From assembly GCF_003234795.2 (NCBI RefSeq), contig NZ_CP126268.1, positions 3,596,001-3,660,000 of the forward strand: 64,000 nt of DNA. Direction: 5' to 3'. The notes beneath the pieces were generated by a model. The model was not told the origin of the DNA and searched no databases. It saw nothing but the letters and a program-made list of their open reading frames with translations. A program made the position numbers and the translations under genes. Positions 24,179 to 33,194 of this stretch are shown in pieces. Numbering within the stretch: the first letter of the stretch is position 1; each line of letters opens with the position of its first letter. This DNA comes from Curtobacterium sp. MCLR17_032. Lineage in GTDB: Bacteria > Actinomycetota > Actinomycetes > Actinomycetales > Microbacteriaceae.

Positions 24179-25063
24179 ATGACCGCACTGTCGCGACGCA
24201 CGCTGCTCATCGGCGGCGGGTCGGTGGTCCTGGCGGCCGCGGCCGGCGCCGTCCTGGTCGAACAGCGCGTGCTGCCCGGACGGTCCGCGGCGGAACGGCT
24301 GCTCGGCATGACCGGACCGGCGGGCGTCGTCCCCTCCACCGCACCCGGTCGGCGCCTCGAAGGCTCGTTCACCTCGGCTGCCCGCGGCGGCGCTGAGACC
24401 GGGTGGACGATCAGCTACCCGCCCGGCTCCCGCGAAGGTGACCCGCTGCCGGTCGTCGTGTCCCTGCACGGGTACGGCGGCGACCACCGCAGCAGCTTCG
24501 ACCACGGCATGCACCTCGACCGGTTCCAGGCGGCAGGCCGGGCAGCGGGCGAGCCGGCGGTCGCGATCGCCTCGGTCGACGGCGGCAACGACTACTGGCA
24601 CCCCCGGGCCTCCGGCCGGGACCCGCACCGGATGCTCGTCGACGAGTTCCTGCCCCTGCTGCACGACCACGGGTTGGACGTCGGACGGCTCGGGCTGTTC
24701 GGCTGGTCGATGGGGGCGTACGGGGCACTCCTGGTCGGCAGCACGCTGGGGCCCGAGCGGGTCCGGGCCGTCGCAGCGAGTTCGGTGGCGCTCTGGCCGA
24801 CCCCGCAGCGCGCAGCCTCGGGGGCGTTCGACAGCGCCGCGGACTTCGCCCAGCACGACCTGACCACACGGACCGCGGCGCTCGGAGCCCTGCACACCCG
24901 GATCACCTGTGGCACCGCGGACGCCTTCTGCCCGGGCGACGAGCAGCTCGTGCACCGGATCACGCCGGCGCCCACGTCGAGCTTCACCCTGGGCGCACAC
25001 GACTGGTCGTACTGGCGGCGTGTGGCTCCGGAGCAGCTGCGGTTCCTCGCGGCCGCGCTCTGA
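24179..25063 (+). CDS. Exported alpha/beta-hydrolase (esterase D/PHB-depolymerase-like)
   Basis: 294 residues from ATG 24179 (GGAAGAGGGG upstream). The N-terminus SRRTLLIGGGSVVLAAAAG is Tat-like (twin Arg plus a hydrophobic segment). Hydrolase signatures: SLHGYGGDHRSS near residue 97 (oxyanion region) and the nucleophile elbow GWSMGAYGALL near 180; a late His in LGAHDWSYWRR may complete the triad. It resembles feruloyl/acetyl-xylan esterase-like and esterase D proteins. Likely anchored or secreted; the substrate is not known. Confidence 0.85.
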   Translation: MTALSRRTLLIGGGSVVLAAAAGAVLVEQRVLPGRSAAERLLGMTGPAGVVPSTAPGRRLEGSFTSAARGGAETGWTISYPPGSREGDPLPVVVSLHGYGGDHRSSFDHGMHLDRFQAAGRAAGEPAVAIASVDGGNDYWHPRASGRDPHRMLVDEFLPLLHDHGLDVGRLGLFGWSMGAYGALLVGSTLGPERVRAVAASSVALWPTPQRAASGAFDSAADFAQHDLTTRTAALGALHTRITCGTADAFCPGDEQLVHRITPAPTSSFTLGAHDWSYWRRVAPEQLRFLAAAL

Positions 25064-25107
25064 GGGGTTCTGGCACCGACCGAGTCGACACCGCTAGGGT
25101 CGGCGCC

Positions 25108-25602
25108 ATGGACGCAGTGTCGCCTGCCGTGGCCGCCTTCTGGGCCGCCCGCCGTCTGGAGTCCCGGGACCTGCCCGTGGAGGTCCCTCTTGCCTGGGGC
25201 TTCGGCGCGACACCCGAGCACGCCGACGAGCTGCTCGCGTTGGTCCTGAACGGCGTGAAGGACGGCACGGCGTCGTCGCTCTGGGACTACGAGGCGACCG
25301 CGGAACCCCTGCCCGAGGTCGGCGAACACAGCGTGGTCCTCGACGGCACCGGGCAGCCTCGCGCGGTCATCGTGACGACGGACGTCCGGACCGTGCCGTT
25401 CGACCGGGTCGACCCCGAGCACGCCCGAGCCGAGGGTGAGGGCGACCGGACGCTGGCGTACTGGCGGGCCTCGCACGAACGGTACTGGCGGGAGCACTCC
25501 GAGGACCCGCGGGGCTGGGCGCCGGACATGCCCGTCGTCTGCGAGCGCTTCCGGCTGGTCTGGCCGACCCCGAGCGACGAGCCGACCCGGAGCGAGTCGT
25601 GA
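25108..25602 (+). CDS. ASCH-domain protein
   Basis: 164 residues. ASCH (PUA-like beta barrel) pattern: FGATPEHADELLALVLNGVKDGTASSLWDYE, then GEHSVVLDGTGQPRAVIVTTDVRTVPFDRV, and W-R-x-H-x-x-YW toward the end. Bacterial ASCH proteins bind RNA or modified nucleosides, and some hydrolyse N4-acetylcytidine; the Lys-Asp-Gly-Thr segment fits that group. It ends four bases inside the next gene, so the two are coupled. Confidence 0.85.
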   Translation: MDAVSPAVAAFWAARRLESRDLPVEVPLAWGFGATPEHADELLALVLNGVKDGTASSLWDYEATAEPLPEVGEHSVVLDGTGQPRAVIVTTDVRTVPFDRVDPEHARAEGEGDRTLAYWRASHERYWREHSEDPRGWAPDMPVVCERFRLVWPTPSDEPTRSES

Positions 25603-26123
25603 CCCGGCTCCGGCGCCACACCCTCGTCGCAGCGGCGCTGGTCACAGCGGGCCTGGTGTCCGTCACCGCCTGCGCGTCCGGGTCGAGCGGCTCGAGGGCG
25701 CGGATGTACGACTCGGTCAGCAGCATGGCCGACAGCAGCTCCCTCGTCGTCACCGGCACCGTCGACGAGCAACGGGTCGCGAACGACGTCGCGAGCGCCG
25801 GCCCCACCACACTGTCCACCGTCCGGGTCGTGGACACCGCCAAGACCGACGCCGACCACCCGGCGGCATCCACGGTCATCGTCCGCCAGCACGGCACCGC
25901 GGGGTCGTCGCACCCGGGGATGCTCCTCCGGCAGGGCACCACCTACCTGCTCTACCTGGCCCCGTCCGCACTCGCGGGAGACCTGGCCGAGCAGTTCTTC
26001 GTCACGGGCGGAGCCGCCGGTGTGTACGTCGCCGAGGACGGTCGGACCGACTTCCGCCGGGGCATGGACGAGGGCGACGACCTCCCCGCCCGCCTCAGCC
26101 TCGCCGACGCCCTGCACGACTGA
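25599..26123 (+). CDS. Lipoprotein, unknown
   Basis: 174 residues from GTG 25599, overlapping the ASCH stop. Lipoprotein signal ending SVTAC. The mature protein has an OB-like all-beta appearance (SLVVTGTVDEQRVA, TLSTVRVVDTAK, LLRQGTTYLLYLAP), a pattern seen in small extracellular beta-barrel lipoproteins. No catalytic motif. Ends at a perfect 46-bp palindrome. Confidence 0.8.
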   Translation: MTRLRRHTLVAAALVTAGLVSVTACASGSSGSRARMYDSVSSMADSSSLVVTGTVDEQRVANDVASAGPTTLSTVRVVDTAKTDADHPAASTVIVRQHGTAGSSHPGMLLRQGTTYLLYLAPSALAGDLAEQFFVTGGAAGVYVAEDGRTDFRRGMDEGDDLPARLSLADALHD

Positions 26124-26148
26124 CCCGCCGCGACACGACCGGGGCGAG

Positions 26149-26194
26149 ACGGACGGGAGGCGCGGTGCCAGCTGGCACCGCGCCTCCCGTCCGT
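26149..26194. terminator. GGACGGGAGGC palindrome, member 3 (bidirectional terminator-like)
   Basis: Perfect 46-bp palindrome with arms 26149-26171 and 26172-26194, beginning ACGGACGGGAGGCGCGG. Sits between convergent genes ending at 26123 (+) and 26204 (-), where it would terminate transcription from both sides. Confidence 0.85.
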
Positions 26195-26203
26195 GGGCCG
26201 GAC

Positions 26204-27406
26204 TCAGCCCGCCACGAGCTGACGGACCAGCGCCGGGATGCGCTCACGGAACGGGAAGAACCCGCGGGACGCGAAGGGCCACGACGCGCTGTCCCAGCGG
26301 CGACGGACGGTGACGAGGGCGACACCCTCCGCCGCGAGGGCGGCACGCAGCGCGCCGAGCCGCTCGTGGACCGGCCCGACGGGTGCGTAGGGCACCACCA
26401 CGGTGTCGAGCTGCTCGGACTCCGCCCACCGCAGGACCGTCGACGGCAGCGTGTCGGCCAGCACCTGCGCCGGACGGCCGGTGGCGTCCGGCGTCCGGCC
26501 GGCGGCGTCGTCGACGGCGGTGGCCGTGAAGGCCTCGACGAGGTCCGAGACCACGAACGGGGACCGTGCGCCGGGGTCCGCGGCGACCGCCGTCGCCACC
26601 GGGGCGGTCAGCTGGGGGTGCTCGGCGAGCAAGCTCGATGCCTCGAGGTCCTCCTCGTGCAGCAGCAGACCGACCCGGTCGCCGATCACGCCCACGACAT
26701 CGTCGGACTCGATCGGTGTGCGTGGTGGCAGCGGCTCCTCGGCGAGCGCCCGGGCCGTCGTCGCGAGTCCGGTCGGCGAGAACCGCCCGTCCGTGTACCG
26801 CGCGATGTTCGACGCTGTCGCCAGGTAGGTCTTGCCGCGGGTCTGGAGCCCTGCCACCCACCGCCAGGACAGCGTGTTGGAAGCGGCGTCGCCGTCGAGC
26901 AGGTGCCGGTGGAAGAAGTCGGCACCGAGCTGCCACGGCAGGCCGAGCGTGAAGACCCAGATGCTCGCGAACCACATGCGTGTGTGGTTGTGCAGGTAGC
27001 CCGTTTCGATGAGCTCCCGTGCCCAGGCGTCCATCGCGTCGATGCCGGTCCGGCCGTGCACCGCGTCGTCGTGGCCCTCCGGCAGGGTCCCGGTCGCGAA
27101 CTCGTCGACCGCACGCCGGTACCGGCGCCACACCTCGGGGTTCTGCTCGAGCCAGCCCTTCCAGTACGTGCGCCAGAAGACCTCCTGCACGAACTTCTCG
27201 GCGGCCGGCAGGCTGTGGCGGTCGAGGACGGCTGCGACGACCTCGTGCTCGGTCACCAGGCGGTGGCGCACGTACGGCGACAGGCCCGAGACGTTGTCCC
27301 GCGATGCGCCGAGGTCCGCGTTCCGGTCGCGGGCGTAGTCACGGCCGGCGCGGGGGACGAACTCGTCGAGGGCGTCGAGGCCGGCAGCTCTGGTGGGGAT
27401 GAACAC
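26204..27406 (-). CDS. Photolyase/cryptochrome-like FAD protein with apparently permuted domains
   Basis: 400 residues. The N-terminal 230 residues form the helical FAD-binding domain of photolyases (VRHRLVTEHEVVAAVL, FVQEVFWRTYWKGWLEQNP, YLHNHTRMWFASIWVFTLGL, GDAASNTLSWRWVAGLQTRG). The usual N-terminal alpha/beta antenna domain is missing from the front. Instead residues about 235-400 show alternating strand/helix sequence (DTVVVPYAPVGPVHERLGAL, then GVALVTVRRRWDSASWPFAS) reminiscent of that domain, as if the protein were circularly permuted. Likely a flavin-dependent DNA-repair or light-sensing protein; DNA-repair activity is unproven. Confidence 0.8.
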   Translation of the reverse strand: MFIPTRAAGLDALDEFVPRAGRDYARDRNADLGASRDNVSGLSPYVRHRLVTEHEVVAAVLDRHSLPAAEKFVQEVFWRTYWKGWLEQNPEVWRRYRRAVDEFATGTLPEGHDDAVHGRTGIDAMDAWARELIETGYLHNHTRMWFASIWVFTLGLPWQLGADFFHRHLLDGDAASNTLSWRWVAGLQTRGKTYLATASNIARYTDGRFSPTGLATTARALAEEPLPPRTPIESDDVVGVIGDRVGLLLHEEDLEASSLLAEHPQLTAPVATAVAADPGARSPFVVSDLVEAFTATAVDDAAGRTPDATGRPAQVLADTLPSTVLRWAESEQLDTVVVPYAPVGPVHERLGALRAALAAEGVALVTVRRRWDSASWPFASRGFFPFRERIPALVRQLVAG

Positions 27407-27513
27407 CCCCTGATCATGCTGGCGACCCCCGACGGTACGGCGGGGCGCAGCGCGTTCCGCGCCACGGGCCGACCGAGGCCCTGTACGGCTGATCCGGCCA
27501 CTACCGTCGACTC

Positions 27514-28470
27514 ATGGCCTACCCGAGGACCGGACCCACCGCCTCCGGGATGCTCGACGTCGGCGACGGCACGTCCCTGTACTGGGAGGAGTCCGGCGCC
27601 CCCGACGGCATCCCCGCCCTCTGGCTGCACGGCGGCCCCGGCGGCTCGATCGGCAGCGGCTGGTACCGGACGCACTTCGACCCCACCCGGTACCGCCTGA
27701 TCGGCATCGACCAGCGCGGCAGCGGCCGGAGCCGCCCCCTCGTCACCGAGTCCCGCGACCGGCTCGCCGCCCACACCACGCAGCGGCTGATCGCCGACAT
27801 CGAGGCGGTCCGGCAGCACCTGGACATCGAGGACTGGGTCGTCGCCGGGATCTCGTGGGGAACGACGCTCGCCCTCGCGTACGCGCAGCAGCACCCCGCA
27901 CGGGTCCGAGCGCTGGCCCTCATGGCCGTCACGACGACGAGCCGCGACGAGGTCGACTGGATCACCGAAGGTGTGGGACGCGTGTTCCCGGCGGAGTGGG
28001 AGGCGTTCGAGCAAGCCAGCCAGCGCCTCCCGGGTGAGCGCGTGGTCGACGCGTACGCGCGTCGCCTGGCGGGCTCCGACCGGGAGGCCCGTGCGGACGC
28101 CGCGCAGGCCTGGGACCGGTGGGAGAACGTCCACGTCTCCCTCGACGACCCCGCGCTCCGCGAGCGCGGCCACCTGGGTCCGGAGCTGCGCGAGGGCTTC
28201 GCCACCCTCGTCACGCACTACTGGGCGCACGACGGGTTCCTGCCGGGCGACCAGGCCGTGCTCGCACGTCTGGACCGGATCGCGCACGTCCCGACGGCGC
28301 TCATGCACGGACGGCGGGACATCAGCGGACCCGCCGTCACGGCCTGGCGTGTGCACCGCGGGTTGCCGGCGAGCACGCTCACCATCGTCGAGGACGAGGG
28401 GCACGGCGGGCCCGGCGGGAGTGCGGCGCTGACGGCGGCGCTCGACGGGTTCGCGGGGTCCGGCTCGTGA
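27514..28470 (+). CDS. pip: Proline iminopeptidase (peptidase family S33)
   Basis: 318 residues. Hallmarks of prolyl aminopeptidase: oxyanion motif LHGGPGGSIG near residue 39, GIDQRGSGRSRP near 71, the nucleophile elbow GISWGTTLALAYAQQHP near 114, a late Asp in GRRDI and His in EDEGHGG. It removes N-terminal proline from peptides in the cytoplasm; no signal peptide. The stop overlaps the next gene (GTGA). Confidence 0.93.
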   Translation: MAYPRTGPTASGMLDVGDGTSLYWEESGAPDGIPALWLHGGPGGSIGSGWYRTHFDPTRYRLIGIDQRGSGRSRPLVTESRDRLAAHTTQRLIADIEAVRQHLDIEDWVVAGISWGTTLALAYAQQHPARVRALALMAVTTTSRDEVDWITEGVGRVFPAEWEAFEQASQRLPGERVVDAYARRLAGSDREARADAAQAWDRWENVHVSLDDPALRERGHLGPELREGFATLVTHYWAHDGFLPGDQAVLARLDRIAHVPTALMHGRRDISGPAVTAWRVHRGLPASTLTIVEDEGHGGPGGSAALTAALDGFAGSGS

Positions 28471-29057
28471 CAGACCTCCGGGTGATCTCGGGGCGCTCCG
28501 TGGTTCCCCGGCTGATCGCGCTGGTGCTCGCCGCTGCCGTGGTCGGCGTGGGGTTCCAGGTGCTCAAGGGGGACGGCACGGACGCGCTGCGGTACGTGCT
28601 CGGCAACCTCGCGGCGCCGTGGCTCGTGATCCCGTTCGTCGGCGATCGCGCGGTCCGGTCGCCCGCACGTGGCGCCCTGGTGGGTGCGGTGCTCGCCATC
28701 GTCAGCCTGATGGCCTTCTACGCGGCACTCGAGGCCCGCACGCACTCCCTGTCGGTCCATGTCACCTCGAACTACCTGCTGTTCTGCACCGCGGGAGCCG
28801 TGGCAGGAGCGGTGGTCGGCTGCATCGCCTCACTCAGTCGCCGGTCGGAGCTCTGGTGGCTCACGCTCTGCCTGCCCGCGCTGTTCGTCCTCGAACCGGT
28901 CGCGGCGTTCGGGGTCGCGTTCAGTGGTGGTCGGACCCCGACGAACGACGTCGTGTGGGCTGTGGAACTCGCGCTCGGGATCATCGGTGTGGCGTTCATC
29001 TGCAGGCGTCGTTCCCGGAGCGCTCGATCGCCGTCATCAGCGTTGCCGCTGTCCTGA
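28467..29057 (+). CDS. Multi-pass membrane protein, unknown
   Basis: 196 residues from GTG 28467, overlapping the iminopeptidase stop. About six hydrophobic segments (VPRLIALVLAAAVVGVGF; APWLVIPFVGDRAV; GALVGAVLAIVSLMAFYAAL; LFCTAGAVAGAVVGCIASL; and two more). The layout resembles a family of small actinobacterial integral membrane proteins of unknown function. Basic C-terminal tail RRRSRSARS. Confidence 0.8.
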   Translation: MTDLRVISGRSVVPRLIALVLAAAVVGVGFQVLKGDGTDALRYVLGNLAAPWLVIPFVGDRAVRSPARGALVGAVLAIVSLMAFYAALEARTHSLSVHVTSNYLLFCTAGAVAGAVVGCIASLSRRSELWWLTLCLPALFVLEPVAAFGVAFSGGRTPTNDVVWAVELALGIIGVAFICRRRSRSARSPSSALPLS

Positions 29058-29082
29058 CCTCGTCTCGCACTAGGGTGCGAGC

Positions 29083-29526
29083 GTGCCGGCATTCTCCACT
29101 GACGACGTCCTCGGCAACAGGCTGGACTTCGAGATCGCTCGCGACGGCTTCGTCCGCGAGCTTCGAGACGCTGCCGTGTTGCGCAACGCCGAGACGTGGC
29201 TTCGACGCGAGGGCTACCGGGTCGTCGAGATGGACGCCGGGGCGTGGGGTGACGACGAGCAGATGCACCTGGACTTCGCGAAGGGCCTCCAGTTCCCGCC
29301 CCACTTCGGGCAGAACCTGGACGCGCTCGACGACTGCATGTCGGACGTGGCCGAGGCGGACTACGGGTGGGACGCATCCGAGACCGGCCTCGTGCTGGTC
29401 CTCTCCGGCTTCGACCGTTTCGCTCGACGGCTCCCTCGGACCGCCGACCACGTGCAGCACATCCTGCGGCGGCAGGGACGGTACGCAGCACTCTTCGGGA
29501 ACCGGCTCCTCACGATCCTGGCCTGA
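29083..29526 (+). CDS. Barstar-family ribonuclease inhibitor (orphan)
   Basis: 147 residues from GTG 29083. Barstar fold: the strand YRVVEMDAGAWGD, helix DFAKGLQFPPHFGQNLDALDDCM (the F-P-x-x-F-G-x-N-x-D-A-L core that inserts into the barnase active site), and the strand TGLVLVLSGFDRFA. The N-terminal extension of about 45 residues is not part of minimal barstar. No barnase-type RNase gene is adjacent, so it is either a defensive orphan immunity protein or its partner lies elsewhere. Confidence 0.88.
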   Translation: MPAFSTDDVLGNRLDFEIARDGFVRELRDAAVLRNAETWLRREGYRVVEMDAGAWGDDEQMHLDFAKGLQFPPHFGQNLDALDDCMSDVAEADYGWDASETGLVLVLSGFDRFARRLPRTADHVQHILRRQGRYAALFGNRLLTILA

Positions 29527-29634
29527 CGAGACTCGGCTTCCAGGACGCCGAGAAAGGCGATGATGGCCGCCGGTGCGAGGCAGGATCGGCGGGGGTGTCG
29601 GGCTCGGCGCTCGACGGTTGATGCAGGGGGATCG

Positions 29635-30615
29635 ATGACGATCGAGATGTTGTGGGAGCAGGACGACCCGGACGAGGTGCTGCGGAACCGTTTCGGCTTC
29701 GCGGACACCGCGTCGGTGGCCGACTGGGTGACCGCAGCGGTCGAACGCCACTGGGGTGTTCGTGTCGGTCCGCCGGAGCGGGTGGTGATCAGCGACGGCA
29801 ACGCCCTTGCATGGATTCGCAGCGCTGACCAACGTCTCCTGCTCAAGTGGTCGGTCGTCCCCGACCGGTTCCCACGGCTCGCGCTCGCCGCTGAGCTCAC
29901 CGCTCGGCTCGGAGCACAGGGATTGCCGGTGTCTGCTCCGGTGACGACGCTCGCGGGTGGCGTCCAGGTGGCGGACGCCGGCGTCTCGATGGGTCTGCAA
30001 CGCGTCATCGAAGGAGCGCACCTCGATGTCGAGGACGCCGATCAGGTCCGTGCAGCGGGGGCGACACTCGCTCGACTGCACGACGCGTTGCGCTCGAGCC
30101 CAGTGAGCGACCTGCAACACGAGGTCCTGTCCCCGCCGGCACCGCTCACCGCGCAGATCTCGGGCTGGCTCGCCTCCGAGTCGTCCACGCTGTCCCCACG
30201 GGCCCGCGACGTCTTCAGGCAGCTGCTCGATCGGATGCCACCGGAGCTCCCGCCCGTGCAGATCGTGCACGGCGACTACCGCGCCGCGAACATCCTGTGC
30301 GCCGGTACCGAGGTCGTCGGCGTCCTCGACTTCGAGGAACTCCGACGTGACCATCGCATCGTGGAACTCGCTCGATCAGCGGTCATGCTCGGCACGCTCT
30401 TCCGGGACTGGGGACCGGTCGGTGTGTCCGTGCGGGAGCAGTTCCTCGACGGGTACCGAGCGGTCCACGCCATGACGAACGAGGAACTCCGTTGGTGGCC
30501 GGTCCTGGTGTGCTGGTTCTCCCTGGCCCTCGTGCCCCCGGGCGATGACCCCAACGGGTGGGGTCCAGCAGCGACCGAGCAGCTCGAGCACGCAGCGGCA
30601 CAGCTGCGCGGCTGA
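29635..30615 (+). CDS. Aminoglycoside-phosphotransferase-family (APH) protein
   Basis: 326 residues from ATG 29635 (CAGGGGGATCG upstream). Kinase-like fold: LLLKWSVV (ATP-binding Lys), catalytic loop VQIVHGDYRAANILCAG (HGD-x5-N), metal Asp in GVLDFEELRRDHRI. Substrate range in this family includes aminoglycosides, homoserine, choline and ethanolamine; nothing in the sequence identifies this one. Possible resistance function is only a family-level possibility. Confidence 0.87.
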   Translation: MTIEMLWEQDDPDEVLRNRFGFADTASVADWVTAAVERHWGVRVGPPERVVISDGNALAWIRSADQRLLLKWSVVPDRFPRLALAAELTARLGAQGLPVSAPVTTLAGGVQVADAGVSMGLQRVIEGAHLDVEDADQVRAAGATLARLHDALRSSPVSDLQHEVLSPPAPLTAQISGWLASESSTLSPRARDVFRQLLDRMPPELPPVQIVHGDYRAANILCAGTEVVGVLDFEELRRDHRIVELARSAVMLGTLFRDWGPVGVSVREQFLDGYRAVHAMTNEELRWWPVLVCWFSLALVPPGDDPNGWGPAATEQLEHAAAQLRG

Positions 30616-30677
30616 GCCCGTCCGACATCCGCCCAGGCGTCCGGCCCCTCGGATCGCCGTTCGCGTCACACTGGGGT

Positions 30678-31256
30678 GTGCGTTTCGACACTGTCCTCGT
30701 TCCGGCTGACGCGCCGGTCCTCCAGTCCGAGATCGCTGCGCTCCGACGTCCCGCCAGACGACTCGCTCGCGGCATGACGATGACGCGAGGCGGCTCGGCG
30801 CAGCCCCGTCAGTTCCAGGTCGTCATCGACGAGTGCGACCGTAGCTGGACGTTCGACCACGAGGGCGACCGCCACCGTGACCACTACGCGGAGGGTGTCC
30901 TCGACTCCGTCGACGGAGCGGTCGAGGTCAGCTTCGCCCGGAGCGGCGCGGTGGCTCCTCCCGTCCGGCTCCTCACACCGGAGCTCCTCTTGCTGTGGGG
31001 ATCACCCGGGAGCTTCGCGCCGATCCTGGTCCAACGGGTTCACGGGCACTGGCTGCTCGTGACGTTCGAGCATGAGCGCGATCCAGCTGACCGCGTGACG
31101 ATGGTCGTGGACGAGCGAGACGGCATCGCATACCGCTCGTACGGCACCGGCGAGATCACGGTGCTCACGGACGTTCGGGTGATGGAGGACGACGAGCCGG
31201 TGCCGCCGCGCCCACGGTTCTCTCGGTTGAGGGAGTGGCCGGTCCTCGAGTACTGA
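30678..31256 (+). CDS. Conserved-looking protein, unknown
   Basis: 192 residues from GTG 30678. The frame is open further upstream but the codons there look non-coding. The N-terminal 45 residues are Arg/Pro rich. The middle is beta-rich (RQFQVVIDECDRSWTFDHEG; HGHWLLVTFEHERD; DRVTMVVDERDGIAYRSYGT), suggestive of a small beta-sandwich. It ends LREWPVLEY. No family, signal or catalytic motif recognised. Same strand as the APH gene, 62 bp downstream. Confidence 0.65.
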   Translation: MRFDTVLVPADAPVLQSEIAALRRPARRLARGMTMTRGGSAQPRQFQVVIDECDRSWTFDHEGDRHRDHYAEGVLDSVDGAVEVSFARSGAVAPPVRLLTPELLLLWGSPGSFAPILVQRVHGHWLLVTFEHERDPADRVTMVVDERDGIAYRSYGTGEITVLTDVRVMEDDEPVPPRPRFSRLREWPVLEY

Positions 31257-31404
31257 CGGCCGCGTCGTCGTCTCACGCTCCGATCGGCGATCAAGCCGCC
31301 CGCGTTGTTGGTGTGACCTGCGTGCGTCGTCTGCGCGAAAGGTGCTCTGTGCCCCAGCATGGGGACGCCTCAGCTTTGCCGGGGCGGGACCAAGAGGGGG
31401 ACTC

Positions 31405-33177
31405 TTGCCAGATCTTCGACGGCGAACCGGCATGAGGTACACCGTGGCGATGGTGACGGTCATCGCGCTCGTCGTGGTGTTCGTCGTCCGGCTGGTGGAC
31501 ATCCAGGTCGTGCACGCGTCGGCGCTCCACAGGCAGGCGGAGCTGAAGCGCAGCATCCCCGTGACGGTCTACGGGGAACGAGGCGCGATCGTCGACAGAT
31601 CCGGAGTCGAACTCGCGGACAGTGTCACCCGGTACGACATCACCACCGCGCCGGCGCTGGTGAAGGGGTTCCGGGGGAAGTTCGGCGGGACGCGGTTGCA
31701 GAAGGTCAGCGTCAGCGATGCGCTCGAGGCGGTTTCGCGGGTTTCCGGAGCATCGGTGGAGTCGATGCGCACGGCGATCGCTGCCGACCCGAAGTCGAAC
31801 TTCGCGTACCTCGCGAAGGGGTTGGACACAGAGCACTTCGAGAAGTTGCGGCGATTGGAGATCCCGTGGATCTACCCGCAACCGCAGTCAGCGCGGACGT
31901 ACCCGACCGGCGCAACCGCGGGGAACCTCACCGGGTTCATGGGCACCGACGGACCTCAGGCTGGGTTGGAACTCGCCTACGACCGGTGCTTGGCCGGGAC
32001 GAACGGGGCGCAGACCTACGAACGAGGTGCTGACGGTGTGCAGCTGCCGGGGTCGACGGTGACGACGAAGCAGGCGAAGGACGGCGGCACGCTCCTCACC
32101 ACGATCGACAGCGACCTGCAGTACATGGCCGAACAGGACGTCGCGGCTGCAGCGAAGGACATCGGCGCCGTGTCCGCGACTGCCACGGTCACCAAGGCCA
32201 AGACCGGCGAGGTACTGGCCGTCGCTGACTACCCGACAGTCGACCCCAACGACGTCGACGCAACGCATGACAAGGGCGCTTACGGTTCGCGGGCACTCAC
32301 GGACACCTACGAACCGGGATCGACCATCAAGGCCGCGATCGCAGCGGCACTCATCGACCAGGGCAGAGCGACCCCGACCACACAGGCCACCGTGCCGTAC
32401 TCCCGGACGTTCCCCTGGGGCGGACGGATCAGTGATGCTGAGCTGCATCCGACGGAGCAGTTGACGCTGACCGGCATCCTCCGCGACTCGTCGAACGTCG
32501 GGATCACTGGTCTCGGGGAAGCGTTGACCGCACAGCAACGCTACGACTACATGCGCAAGTTCGGTCTGTTCGAGCCGCAGTCGGCGATCACCTACGGCGG
32601 CCAGCCAGGCATGGACTACCCCGCGTCGCCGAATTGGGACTCGCAGACCAACATCAACTCGATGTTCGGGCAGGGCATCTCCACGACTGCCATGCAGGTG
32701 GCCAGCATCTACCAGACCCTCGGCAACGGCGGTGTCCGTATCCCTCTGCACTTCGTCGCCGGGTGCCGACTGGCTGACGGCTCCACGATCGACGCCCCCG
32801 ACATCACGGGTCAACGCGTCGTCTCGACCGCTGCCGCCGATCAGGTCGTCCAGATGCTGCAGAGCGTCGTCAAGGGCGGAACGCTCGTCGGGATGCAGCC
32901 GATATCCGGGTACAACGTCGCAGCCAAGACCGGCACTGCTGAAGTCGCGAACGGTGCCGCTGGCTACGGTGCAGACCGGATCATCTCCGTGGCCGGTATG
33001 GCTCCTGCGGAAGACCCGAAGTACGTGGTCACCGTGACGTTCACGAAGCCGGGACCGGGCCACAAGTTCTCCAGCTCCGCGGCTCCCGCTTTCCGGACCC
33101 TGATGTCCCAGGTCCTGGAGAAGTACCGTGTCGCCCCGTCGACCTCCGAAGCGAAGCTCTACCCAGCGACCTGGTGA
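31405..33177 (+). CDS. Class B penicillin-binding protein (FtsI/PBP2-type transpeptidase)
   Basis: 590 residues from TTG 31405 (AGAGGGGG upstream); ATG 31432 is an alternative. One N-terminal transmembrane helix (YTVAMVTVIALVVVFVVRLVDIQ), a dimerisation domain with YGERGAIVDRSG, and a transpeptidase domain with all three penicillin-fold motifs: Ser306 in EPGSTIK, SSN in RDSSNVG, and KTGT near residue 508. It makes peptide cross-links at the outer face of the membrane. It is far from any dcw cluster, so it is probably an accessory copy, perhaps with altered beta-lactam affinity. Confidence 0.92.
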   Translation: MPDLRRRTGMRYTVAMVTVIALVVVFVVRLVDIQVVHASALHRQAELKRSIPVTVYGERGAIVDRSGVELADSVTRYDITTAPALVKGFRGKFGGTRLQKVSVSDALEAVSRVSGASVESMRTAIAADPKSNFAYLAKGLDTEHFEKLRRLEIPWIYPQPQSARTYPTGATAGNLTGFMGTDGPQAGLELAYDRCLAGTNGAQTYERGADGVQLPGSTVTTKQAKDGGTLLTTIDSDLQYMAEQDVAAAAKDIGAVSATATVTKAKTGEVLAVADYPTVDPNDVDATHDKGAYGSRALTDTYEPGSTIKAAIAAALIDQGRATPTTQATVPYSRTFPWGGRISDAELHPTEQLTLTGILRDSSNVGITGLGEALTAQQRYDYMRKFGLFEPQSAITYGGQPGMDYPASPNWDSQTNINSMFGQGISTTAMQVASIYQTLGNGGVRIPLHFVAGCRLADGSTIDAPDITGQRVVSTAAADQVVQMLQSVVKGGTLVGMQPISGYNVAAKTGTAEVANGAAGYGADRIISVAGMAPAEDPKYVVTVTFTKPGPGHKFSSSAAPAFRTLMSQVLEKYRVAPSTSEAKLYPATW

Positions 33178-33194
33178 GCAGCCCTGGTCGAGCG

